DNA of 64,000 nucleotides. Origin: Putridiphycobacter sp045107045 (GTDB taxonomy: Bacteria > Bacteroidota > Bacteroidia > Flavobacteriales_D > Crocinitomicaceae). The stretch covers positions 5,806-69,805 of the forward strand of contig JBGCFR010000055.1 in NCBI GenBank assembly GCA_045107045.1. Direction: 5' to 3'. The notes under the pieces are model-generated. The model was given only the letters and a program-made list of their open reading frames with translations. It ran no database searches and was not told the origin of the DNA. The translations under genes and the position numbers were made by a program. Shown in pieces: positions 17,875 through 25,521 of this stretch (within the stretch, counting starts at the first letter, position 1; every line of letters begins with the position of its first letter).

Positions 17875-20151
17875 ATGAATTTGAATTATTCTATTACTAC
17901 CATTGCAAAACAGATGAATGCCAGAATTATTGGCTCATCAAATCTTTTGGTGAGAAATGTTAGTATCGATTCACGTTCTCCATTAGTTGACAGTGAAACA
18001 CTATTCTTCGCTCTTCAGGGTAAAAATAATGATGGACATCAATTTACAGAACACTTTATTATTTCTGGAGGTAAAATGGTTGTTGTTGAGCAGGAACAGA
18101 AGCAATTAAAATGTACACAATTGGTTGTAGAAGATACTTTAAAGGCTTTACAAGTATTGGCAACCTACCATCGGTCACAATTTAATATTCCGGTAATCGG
18201 TATAACTGGAAGTAATGGGAAAACAACTGTTAAAGAGTGGTTATATCACGTCTTAAAAAAAGATTTTAGAATTATAAGAAGTCCAAAAAGTTATAATAGT
18301 CAAATTGGTGTTCCATTGTCAATTTTGGAAATGACGGAGAAACATGAATTGGCAATTATTGAAGCAGGTATTTCAATGCCAAATGAAATGGTTAAACTGG
18401 AAAAGATTATACAGCCTACTATTGGTGTTTATACTGGAATTGGAGATGCACATCAAGAACATTTTAAATCATTAAAAGAAAAGGAGGCCAATAAATTGAT
18501 GCTTTTTAAGAATGTAGATAAACCATTTAGCATAAAAGAAATAGACCCTAAAATAGAAATCCCCTTTCATGACGAAGCCTCAGTGTTCAATGCGAACCTA
18601 GTCAAGTCGGTGGCTTTATCATTGAAAGTGGATGACATTGAACTTGAAGAGTCTCTAAAAACACTACCGTTTATCTCTATGAGAATGGAGAGAATGGAAG
18701 GAACCAATGAAAACATTCTTATTAATGATACCTATTCATTTGATGAGAAAGGGTTGGAAATTGCATTGCAGTCCATGAATTTAGAAACTGGAATAAAGAA
18801 GAAAATACTTATTGTGGCACCAAATTCATCATACGAACCAGGTGTTTTTTTTCGAACTATAGTTGAAGCAAATCATATTGATGAAGTCATTTGGATCTCT
18901 ACCATAGCATTTCCGATTAAAATAGAAACTAAAGTTCGGTGCTTCAAATCAGTTGAAGAATTTATTCAAGCAGCTGTAAACTTCGAAAAATCAATGCTTT
19001 TATTTTCAGGAGCCAGACAGATGCGGCTAGAAAAAAGCATTCCTTTCTATCAGCTAAAAAAGCATATAACAAGATTAGAAATAGATTTAAAAGCAATAAG
19101 AAAAAATTTAGACTTTTATAAAAGTAAACTCAATAAAAAAGAGAAAATCTTAGCAATGGTTAAAGCCCAAAGCTATGGTAGTGGTAGTATTGAAATGAGT
19201 AAGTTTTTAGCAAACGAGGGCGTTGATGCTCTTGGCGTTGCCTATGCTGATGAAGGTGTTCTTTTAAGGAATAAAGGAATTAACCTTCCAATTTTAGTCT
19301 TAAATCCTGAAAATGGAGCTTTTGATAATATTATTGATAACAACCTAGAACCGTCGATTTATGGACATAATATCTTAAACCAACTACTGCATCAAATTAT
19401 TTTGAGAGGCAGAAAAAGAATCCCAATCCACATTAAAGTTGATACTGGAATGCATAGGTTAGGCTTTTTAGAGCACGAATTACCCGAATTAATTTCTACG
19501 CTAAATACGCAGCCTGAGGTGTATGTGAAAGCAGTGTTTTCGCATTTGGCCACCGCTGATGACTTAAATGAAAATGAATTTACAAATACGCAGATTCATA
19601 AGTTCAATAAAATGTGTGATGAAATCGAAGCGGGAATAGGATATTCTTTCATAAAACATTTGTCTAATACTGCCAGTATTATTAATCATCCGGCAGCACA
19701 CTTTGATATGGTGCGTATTGGAATAGGTTTATTTGGGATTAGTAATTCAAAATCCTTACCACTTAAAAACGCACTATTTTTCAAGTCGCAAATTTCTCAA
19801 ATAAAATGGGTTCCAAAAGGTGATTCAATTGGATATAACAGAGATTTTAAAGCGGATAAAAGAATAAAAATTGGAATTGTTCCAGTTGGATATGCCGATG
19901 GACTATCTCGACAACTTAGCAATGGCGTATGGCATATTAAAGTAAATGAAGACTTAGTGCCAATTATCGGCGCCATCTGTATGGATATGTGCATGGTTGA
20001 CTTGTCAAAATGTAACTGCCAAGAAGGAGATATTGTTGAAATATTTGGGTGGGGCCAAAGCCTGAAGCAAATGGCATTAAAGTTAAATACTATTCCCTAC
20101 GAAGTGATTAGCTCAATTTCAAGTAGGGTTCATAGAGTCTATATTGATTAA
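17875..20151 (+). CDS. murF-alr: Fused MurF ligase / alanine racemase
   Basis: 758 residues. The N-terminal part (about 1-390) is UDP-MurNAc-tripeptide:D-Ala-D-Ala ligase (MurF): VIGITGSNGKTTVKEW is the P-loop and IGDAHQEHF the domain-2 histidine. The C-terminal part (about 397-758) is PLP-dependent alanine racemase: LAMVKAQSYG with the PLP lysine, HIKVDTGMHRLG, and SIGYNRDF / PVGYADG near the second catalytic Tyr. One protein thus makes D-Ala and ligates the dipeptide, a fusion known in Bacteroidota. The MurF half looks shortened after LMLFKNVD (see findings). Convergent with hutD-like, overlapping by 4 bases. Confidence 0.92.
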   Translation: MNLNYSITTIAKQMNARIIGSSNLLVRNVSIDSRSPLVDSETLFFALQGKNNDGHQFTEHFIISGGKMVVVEQEQKQLKCTQLVVEDTLKALQVLATYHRSQFNIPVIGITGSNGKTTVKEWLYHVLKKDFRIIRSPKSYNSQIGVPLSILEMTEKHELAIIEAGISMPNEMVKLEKIIQPTIGVYTGIGDAHQEHFKSLKEKEANKLMLFKNVDKPFSIKEIDPKIEIPFHDEASVFNANLVKSVALSLKVDDIELEESLKTLPFISMRMERMEGTNENILINDTYSFDEKGLEIALQSMNLETGIKKKILIVAPNSSYEPGVFFRTIVEANHIDEVIWISTIAFPIKIETKVRCFKSVEEFIQAAVNFEKSMLLFSGARQMRLEKSIPFYQLKKHITRLEIDLKAIRKNLDFYKSKLNKKEKILAMVKAQSYGSGSIEMSKFLANEGVDALGVAYADEGVLLRNKGINLPILVLNPENGAFDNIIDNNLEPSIYGHNILNQLLHQIILRGRKRIPIHIKVDTGMHRLGFLEHELPELISTLNTQPEVYVKAVFSHLATADDLNENEFTNTQIHKFNKMCDEIEAGIGYSFIKHLSNTASIINHPAAHFDMVRIGIGLFGISNSKSLPLKNALFFKSQISQIKWVPKGDSIGYNRDFKADKRIKIGIVPVGYADGLSRQLSNGVWHIKVNEDLVPIIGAICMDMCMVDLSKCNCQEGDIVEIFGWGQSLKQMALKLNTIPYEVISSISSRVHRVYID

Positions 20152-20717
20152 TTAAACTTTGTCCATATTCTGGTAACTATAATGCTTGAAAATGCTTCTA
20201 AAGATATTTCAGTTTTATCATTCGGGTTATTTAATACAATCATTTCATTTTCGAAAAGACGCTCATTTTTGTAGGATATTGCTCCTTTTGCAGCATAAAA
20301 GCAAATAATGTCACATTTTGAGTAAACGTTAATCATTTTTCTTTCGTCAGAATGGATTGTTGTTAAATAACCTTCAGTATTACTACTTAACATTAAATTG
20401 AAATCTGTAACCTTACCAATGCTTTTGGTTTCCCAATCTCCAGAAAAAATGTCCGTTTCAAACGGTTCCAGTTTTGAATTGTGATGATTCGTGTGGTTTA
20501 ACTCTAACGAACCGTCCAGAACCATTAGCTGCCTTTTAATCTTAGACAAAGGTGTGAATATTGAGTGTTCTATTTCAATGGTTGCTTTACTAAGTCTAAA
20601 TGAAAAATCTAATTTTTTGTAGTCACTGTTCTGAGGATAGATATAGATTTCTGACGTTGTACCGCCGCTCCATCTTTTCGTTTTTATATTTTTTTGTCTA
20701 ACTATTTTCATATGCAC
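20148..20717 (-). CDS. HutD/Ves family cupin-like protein
   Basis: 189 residues. The N-terminal KRWSGGTTSEIYIYP is the hallmark of the HutD family (called Ves in E. coli), small bicupin proteins next to histidine-utilisation genes in Pseudomonas. Here no hut genes are near. Cytosolic, no signal peptide. Start is the first or third codon (both ATG, 20717 or 20711). A TACG-containing inverted repeat lies 129 bases upstream. Confidence 0.75.
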   Translation of the reverse strand: MHMKIVRQKNIKTKRWSGGTTSEIYIYPQNSDYKKLDFSFRLSKATIEIEHSIFTPLSKIKRQLMVLDGSLELNHTNHHNSKLEPFETDIFSGDWETKSIGKVTDFNLMLSSNTEGYLTTIHSDERKMINVYSKCDIICFYAAKGAISYKNERLFENEMIVLNNPNDKTEISLEAFSSIIVTRIWTKFN

Positions 20718-20845
20718 AAAAATAGAAAAGGCATTCGACTTTAAACGCCTAATGCCTTTCTATACATTATAAAAATACAAACAAATATAATGTGTTATTC
20801 TCAAGTACAAATTTTAAAAAAAGAACACAAATGCCCAAAAATAGA

Positions 20846-20864
20846 CTACGTATTTTGTACGTAG
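20846..20864. promoter_or_regulatory. Inverted repeat with TACGTA core, possible operator
   Basis: CTACGTA (20846-20852), TTTTG spacer, TACGTAG (20858-20864): a perfect 7-bp dyad in the gap between the LuxR-type gene and hutD-like. A related TACG...TACGTA element lies upstream of the LuxR-type gene at 21894-21912. A 10-mer, ACGTAATTAA, is also shared (20891-20900 and 21908-21917). Confidence 0.4.
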
Positions 20865-20921
20865 ATTGTAAAAACTACAAGTAAGAAATAACGTAATTAA
20901 TTGATATTATCGTGCATTAGA

Positions 20922-21866
20922 TTATCTAGGCAAAGTAATAGTAAATAATTCTATAAACTCAGTTTTATTCGCACAGTTTGTTTTTCTAAAAATATTAGAA
21001 GCATGTTTAGAAACTGTCTTGTGATTGACATACATATGATCACCGATTTCACGATAAGTTTTCCCTTCCAATACTAGCAAACCAACATCTAGTTCTCTTG
21101 CTGTAAGATTATATTTTAAGAGCACCTTTTTGTAACTAAAATCAGTTTGGTTCGCTTCTTCCAAAAAACCTATTTTATTTAAAAATTGATATTCTAGTCT
21201 CGATTGATATAGAAAGTTTTTAACATAGGCATAAAGTGTCACAAAAAGACTAATAGAAACAAGGGATATATTTAGAACTTGATCTAACGACCTGTCAAAA
21301 ATATCTGTTATTGGCATTGTTGCCATAAATACGATTCCAATATTTCCTGATAGTATTAATGAACCATGATGGTTTTCACCCTTTTTTAGTTCTCTCCACT
21401 TTTTCATTATAAAATAAATGGTTTGATAACAAAAATAAAAGGATATTAAAATTGGAATCAGATTAAAAACAATTCTTGTGAGGTAAATATCTCGAGTGGC
21501 TATGTATGTAATTAAAAAAAAGAAAATGAATGCCGTAGCAAGCGATATTAATAAGACTTTTACATTATACAATCTTAGTTCTGGTAACTCATATTCTTTT
21601 ATTAAATAATAGAAATATGAATAAGCTACAGTGATACTACTAATATAAACTATAATATGCTGAAGAAAAGAATCAATATTAATTCGCTCAGATGGCATTA
21701 TACTGCAGAGTAAAGTAAATTGAAAGAACGATAGGATAAGAATTAGAAATCTTTTTCGAGCGACATCTTGATGTCTAACAAGATAAAATAATGTTTGCGA
21801 AAATAGCAATATGGCCTCAAAAATCAGCAATATCTGCAGTAGGGGATGTATTTCTAAACCAAACAT
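20922..21866 (-). CDS. Membrane-bound LuxR-type transcriptional regulator
   Basis: 314 residues from the ATG at 21866; an earlier TTG at 21878 coincides with the -7 box and is unlikely. The first ~215 residues hold about seven membrane helices with short loops. The C-terminal ~65 residues are a LuxR/GerE helix-turn-helix: LTARELDVGLLVLEGKTYREIG, then VNHKTVSKHASNIFRKT. So a membrane sensor is linked directly to a DNA-binding domain. The TACG elements at 20846-20864 and 21894-21912 flank the gene and may be its binding sites. Ligand and targets unknown. Confidence 0.8.
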   Translation of the reverse strand: MFGLEIHPLLQILLIFEAILLFSQTLFYLVRHQDVARKRFLILILSFFQFTLLCSIMPSERINIDSFLQHIIVYISSITVAYSYFYYLIKEYELPELRLYNVKVLLISLATAFIFFFLITYIATRDIYLTRIVFNLIPILISFYFCYQTIYFIMKKWRELKKGENHHGSLILSGNIGIVFMATMPITDIFDRSLDQVLNISLVSISLFVTLYAYVKNFLYQSRLEYQFLNKIGFLEEANQTDFSYKKVLLKYNLTARELDVGLLVLEGKTYREIGDHMYVNHKTVSKHASNIFRKTNCANKTEFIELFTITLPR

Positions 21867-21875
21867 AAGAGTCAA

Positions 21876-21912
21876 CAAAAATAGATAATTTATGTACGAT
21901 ACTTTGTACGTA
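21876..21912 (-). promoter_or_regulatory. Candidate promoter and operator of the LuxR-type gene
   Basis: On the minus strand TATTTTTG (21883 to 21876) fits the -7 box and ends 9 bases before the ATG. Instead of a -33 TTTG there is TACG-N8-TACGTA at 21895-21912, resembling the dyad at 20846-20864. This layout fits autoregulation, but it is inferred from sequence similarity of two sites only. Confidence 0.35.
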
Positions 21913-21917
21913 ATTAA

Positions 21918-22526
21918 CTAATTTTTATTCTCATAACTCTGATTTATTTCAGCAATAAAATTTAAAACTTTTTCTTTACCAAATGATGAGACTGATGAAG
22001 TTGTGTAGACTGGGGGCATAAACTCCCACGTTTTAAGCATTTCATTTTTATACGATTGTAGTGATTTTGCAAGTTTCGTACTTGGCATTTTGTCAATTTT
22101 TGTAAAGACCATTGCAAAAGGCACTCCTTTTTCTCCAAGCATTTCCATAAACTCAAGGTCAATTTTTTGAGGTGGAATTCTGCTATCTATCAAAACGAAT
22201 AAATTCATTAAGTTTTCTCTCTCAAGAATATATTTTATCACAAATTTCTCCCACTTTATTCTTTGGCTTTTGGCAATTTTAGCAAATCCGTATCCAGGTA
22301 AATCTACTAGATACCAAGATTTATTCATTAAAAAATGGTTGATTAATTGGGTTTTACCTGGTTTACTTGAAATTTTAGCTAACTTTTTATTATTAGTTAG
22401 CATGTTTATTAATGAAGATTTTCCAACATTTGATCTGCCAATAAATGCATATTCAGGAATATTTGGTTGTGGGCATTTTGTGATATCAGAATTACTAATG
22501 ATAAACTCAGCTTGAGTAATCTCCAT
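21918..22526 (-). CDS. ysxC: Ribosome biogenesis GTPase YsxC/EngB
   Basis: GTPase of large-subunit assembly. 202 residues. G1 GRSNVGKSSLI, G2/G3 around GKTQLINHF and DLPGYG, G4 FTKIDKM, all with correct spacing. No signal peptide, cytosolic. Followed 51 bases downstream by the LuxR-type gene and preceded by the deoxynucleoside kinase gene with a 37-base gap. Confidence 0.94.
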   Translation of the reverse strand: MEITQAEFIISNSDITKCPQPNIPEYAFIGRSNVGKSSLINMLTNNKKLAKISSKPGKTQLINHFLMNKSWYLVDLPGYGFAKIAKSQRIKWEKFVIKYILERENLMNLFVLIDSRIPPQKIDLEFMEMLGEKGVPFAMVFTKIDKMPSTKLAKSLQSYKNEMLKTWEFMPPVYTTSSVSSFGKEKVLNFIAEINQSYENKN

Positions 22527-22563
22527 AGCCTTTTAAATTTAGAATGTTATTATAGAATGAGCC

Positions 22564-23178
22564 TTAGAACAAGCCGTTAATTTCGGCATCAATAGCTTGA
22601 ATAATCTTACCTAAGTCATCAGCATTGTCATGAAAGTTATTATCATCAACATCAATTACAATGAGTTTGCCCTTGTCATATGTTGAAATCCAAGCTTCGT
22701 AACGTTCATTCAAACGTTTTAAATAATCAAGTCTGATACTTTCTTCATATTCTCTTCCTCTTTTCTGAATTTGATTAACCAAAGTTGGAACACTTGCTTT
22801 TAGGTAGATTAAGACATCTGGCGCTGAGATGAAAGATTCCAATAGATTAAACAACGAAAAGTAATTTTCAAAATCTCGGGTTGTCATCAAACCCATTGAA
22901 TGAAGATTGGGTGCAAAAATATAAGCATCTTCATAAATGGTTCTATCTTGAATAACATTTCCTGTACTTTGTTTTATTTCTTGAATTTGAGTAAAACGGC
23001 TATTAAGATAATACACTTGTAAGTTGAATGCCCACCGTTGCATGTCTTCATAAAAGTCATTTAAATATGGATTTTGTTCTACATCTTCAAAATGTGTATT
23101 CCATCCATAATGCTTAGATAGCAATCGTGTCAAAGTTGTTTTTCCTGCACCAATATTTCCCGCAACAGCTATATGCAT
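22564..23178 (-). CDS. Deoxynucleoside kinase
   Basis: 204 residues from the ATG at 23178 (MHIAVAGNIGAGKTTLT, the P-loop). The DRTIYEDAYIFA segment carries the ERS/DRT-like motif of the dNK/dGK family and RGREYEESIRLDYLKRLNERY the lid arginines. Phosphorylates deoxynucleosides for salvage; which base cannot be told. A TAAATTTG box (23182-23189, minus strand) ends 3 bases before the ATG, suggesting a leaderless mRNA. Confidence 0.88.
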   Translation of the reverse strand: MHIAVAGNIGAGKTTLTRLLSKHYGWNTHFEDVEQNPYLNDFYEDMQRWAFNLQVYYLNSRFTQIQEIKQSTGNVIQDRTIYEDAYIFAPNLHSMGLMTTRDFENYFSLFNLLESFISAPDVLIYLKASVPTLVNQIQKRGREYEESIRLDYLKRLNERYEAWISTYDKGKLIVIDVDDNNFHDNADDLGKIIQAIDAEINGLF

Positions 23179-23387
23179 AATCAAATTTATTTTAGAGGCT
23201 AAAATTATAAAATAATTCCCTAAATAGGTCTTTTAGCTTTAAGTTTTTCTTGCATCACTTTATCATCAATTTTCTCTGAAAGAGAATAGATGATAAATGG
23301 TTGGTCCAATTTAAGAAATAAATTAAGAATTTAATGCAATTTTGATTTACTTTGCCAAATTAAATCAGCTTCGAGCTAAAGCATTTT

Positions 23388-24317
23388 ATGGATATGAAAA
23401 ACGAAACAAAGGCATGGTTAATTCTTGTTGTATTGTCATTGGTTTGGGGATCCTCTTTTATTCTAATCAAAAAATCAATGGAGCCAATGGCAGGGATCCA
23501 TGTTTTTGAGCCGTTTCAAGTTGGGGGATTAAGGATATTAATTGCTGGCTTGGTTTTGCTGCCAATTGCAATTAAAAACCTTAAATATTTGAATAAGAAA
23601 AATACAACTTACCTTTTTCTTGTTGGTTTAACAGGGAATTTTTTGCCTTCATTTTTATTCCCACTTGCTGAAACTAAAATCCAAAGTTCGCTAGCAGGTC
23701 TGCTGAATATGGGGACATCAGTTTTTATTATTATTATTGCGTGGTTATTTTTTAAAGACAAAATCAATAAAATACAAATGGTAGGTTTTTGTTTTAGTGT
23801 AGTTGGTTTGAGCCTTATTTTAGTGAAACAAATTGACAATACTGCAAATGATTTTTACTACGCATTTTATGTTTTATTGGCCACACTTTTTTATGCTATT
23901 AGTCTAAGTATAATAAAATATAAACTTCAACATTTAAAAGCCAAGCAAATTACTGCTTTAGCTTTTTTCCTAATGCTCGGACCAGCAGTTGTGCTTTGTC
24001 AACAATCAAGTGCTTTTACTAAATTACACTTAGATCCGGCAACAATTCATGCTTTGGGTTACTTAATTGTATTATCTATAATTGGCACCGCTCTTGCTGT
24101 TTTATTATTCAATCATCTGGTGGCTATTTCATCACCATTATTTACCTCTTCAGTAACATATTTAATGCCTGTTGTTGCCTTATTTTTAGGTGTTTTAGAT
24201 GGTGAGGTATTTAACCCCATTAACATTCTATGGATTGGTATTATTTTTATTGGTGTGTATTTTATGAGTAAAAAGACTAAAAAAGGGATAAAAGTTAAGC
24301 AAGGCCGTATTAGTTAA
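23388..24317 (+). CDS. EamA/DMT-family transporter
   Basis: 309 residues, ten predicted membrane helices in two EamA repeats (about 10-140 and 155-295). Typical first helix LVVLSLVWGSSFILIKKSM. Family members export amino acids or metabolites; substrate unknown. The 203 bases before it, shared with the divergent kinase gene, hold no annotated gene (a possible 29-codon frame is listed in findings). Confidence 0.85.
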   Translation: MDMKNETKAWLILVVLSLVWGSSFILIKKSMEPMAGIHVFEPFQVGGLRILIAGLVLLPIAIKNLKYLNKKNTTYLFLVGLTGNFLPSFLFPLAETKIQSSLAGLLNMGTSVFIIIIAWLFFKDKINKIQMVGFCFSVVGLSLILVKQIDNTANDFYYAFYVLLATLFYAISLSIIKYKLQHLKAKQITALAFFLMLGPAVVLCQQSSAFTKLHLDPATIHALGYLIVLSIIGTALAVLLFNHLVAISSPLFTSSVTYLMPVVALFLGVLDGEVFNPINILWIGIIFIGVYFMSKKTKKGIKVKQGRIS

Positions 24318-24328
24318 AAAAATAATAC

Positions 24329-24336
24329 TATCTTTG
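24329..24336 (+). promoter_or_regulatory. Candidate -7 box of the rplU-rpmA operon
   Basis: TATCTTTG, a textbook TAnnTTTG box, lies 35 bases before the rplU start, inside the short gap after the EamA gene. No -33 TTTG seen. Confidence 0.5.
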
Positions 24337-24371
24337 TCGTCCGAAAAAAAACTAATTTAAAGAAAATTTGT

Positions 24372-25118
24372 ATGTATGCAATTGTAGAGATAGCAGGGCA
24401 ACAATTCAAAGTTGAAAAAGACCAACAGGTTTTCGTACATAGATTAAATGCAACCGAAGGAGATAAGATCAAATTTGATGATGTGTATTTAATTGATGAT
24501 AACGGAAGCATTACAGTTGGCGCCCCAGCTATAAGTGGAGCTCAGGTTTCCGCTTCAGTATTACGTCACTTAAAAGGTGATAAAGTAATCGTTTTCAAAA
24601 AGAAAAGAAGAAAAGGTTACAAAAAGAAAAACGGACACAGACAATATTTAACTGAGGTTAAAATTGAAAGTATTATTGCAAAAGGTGCTAAGCCAGCTGT
24701 CAAATCTGCTGCCAAAGCACCAGTTAAGGAAGAAGCACCAGTAGTGGCAAAAAAGGCAGCTCCAAAAAAAGAAACTGCTCCAAAGAAGGAAGTTGCTGCT
24801 AAAAAAGAAACTGTAGCAAAAGCAGCAGTTCCTAAGGCACCAGCAAAAAAGTCAAGTACTAAAGCTGATGACTTGAAGAAAATTGAAGGTATTGGACCAA
24901 AAATTGCGGAACTTTTTGTAGCAGGTGGTATTGATACTTTTGCTAAATTAGCAAAAGCTTCTCAAGATGACCTAAAAGCTATTTTAGAAGCTGCAGGTTC
25001 TCGTTATGCATCTAAGAACCCAGGTTCTTGGCCAAAGCAAGCAAAAATGGCAGCTGAAGGAAAGTGGGACGAGCTTAAAAAATGGCAAGACGAAACTAAA
25101 GGTGGAATTGAAAAATAA
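24372..25118 (+). CDS. rplU: Ribosomal protein bL21 with C-terminal helix-hairpin-helix extension
   Basis: 248 residues, against about 100 for plain bL21. Residues 1-103 are bL21 (MYAIVEIAGQQFKVEKDQ; KRRKGYKKKNGHRQ). Residues about 105-165 are a flexible Ala/Lys/Pro-rich linker. Residues about 166-248 hold a helix-hairpin-helix domain (LKKIEGIGPKIAELFVAGGI) with a Trp-rich end (GSWPKQAKMAAEGKW). The extension could bind rRNA or DNA. Such fusions occur in other Bacteroidota. rpmA follows after 37 bases. Confidence 0.93.
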   Translation: MYAIVEIAGQQFKVEKDQQVFVHRLNATEGDKIKFDDVYLIDDNGSITVGAPAISGAQVSASVLRHLKGDKVIVFKKKRRKGYKKKNGHRQYLTEVKIESIIAKGAKPAVKSAAKAPVKEEAPVVAKKAAPKKETAPKKEVAAKKETVAKAAVPKAPAKKSSTKADDLKKIEGIGPKIAELFVAGGIDTFAKLAKASQDDLKAILEAAGSRYASKNPGSWPKQAKMAAEGKWDELKKWQDETKGGIEK

Positions 25119-25155
25119 TTCCAGAATATTAATTAGAACTTAAAAATAGAATAAA

Positions 25156-25425
25156 ATGGCACATAAAAAAGGAGTCGGTAGTTCGAAGAATGGTAGAGAA
25201 TCAGAGTCGAAGCGATTAGGCGTAAAGATTTATGGAGGACAAGCTGCTATTTCAGGTAATATTATTGTAAGACAAAGAGGGACCAAACATCACCCTGGTG
25301 ATAATGTTGGAATTGGTAAAGACCATACCTTATATGCACTTACAGATGGCTTAGTAAGCTTTAGAAAGAAAAAAGACAATAGATCATATGTTTCCGTAGT
25401 TCCTTTTGAAACTACAGAAGCTTAA
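25156..25425 (+). CDS. rpmA: Ribosomal protein bL27
   Basis: 89 residues, normal length. MAHKKGVGSSKNGRESESKR and GGQAAISGNIIVRQRGTK are diagnostic. It starts directly MAHKKG, so no N-terminal pro-sequence as in Firmicutes. Second gene of the rplU operon, followed by a good terminator. Confidence 0.97.
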   Translation: MAHKKGVGSSKNGRESESKRLGVKIYGGQAAISGNIIVRQRGTKHHPGDNVGIGKDHTLYALTDGLVSFRKKKDNRSYVSVVPFETTEA

Positions 25426-25444
25426 GTTTAGTCTTAAAACGTAT

Positions 25445-25484
25445 AAACTCCATTTTGCTTCTATGCATCATGGAGTTTTTTTTT
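25445..25484 (+). terminator. Rho-independent terminator after rpmA
   Basis: AAACTCCAT (25445-25453) pairs with ATGGAGTTT (25470-25478), followed by a continuing run of T. Separates rplU-rpmA from serS. Confidence 0.8.
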
Positions 25485-25521
25485 GCTAAAAATTTCAATA
25501 TAGAATTATAATACAGTTAAA

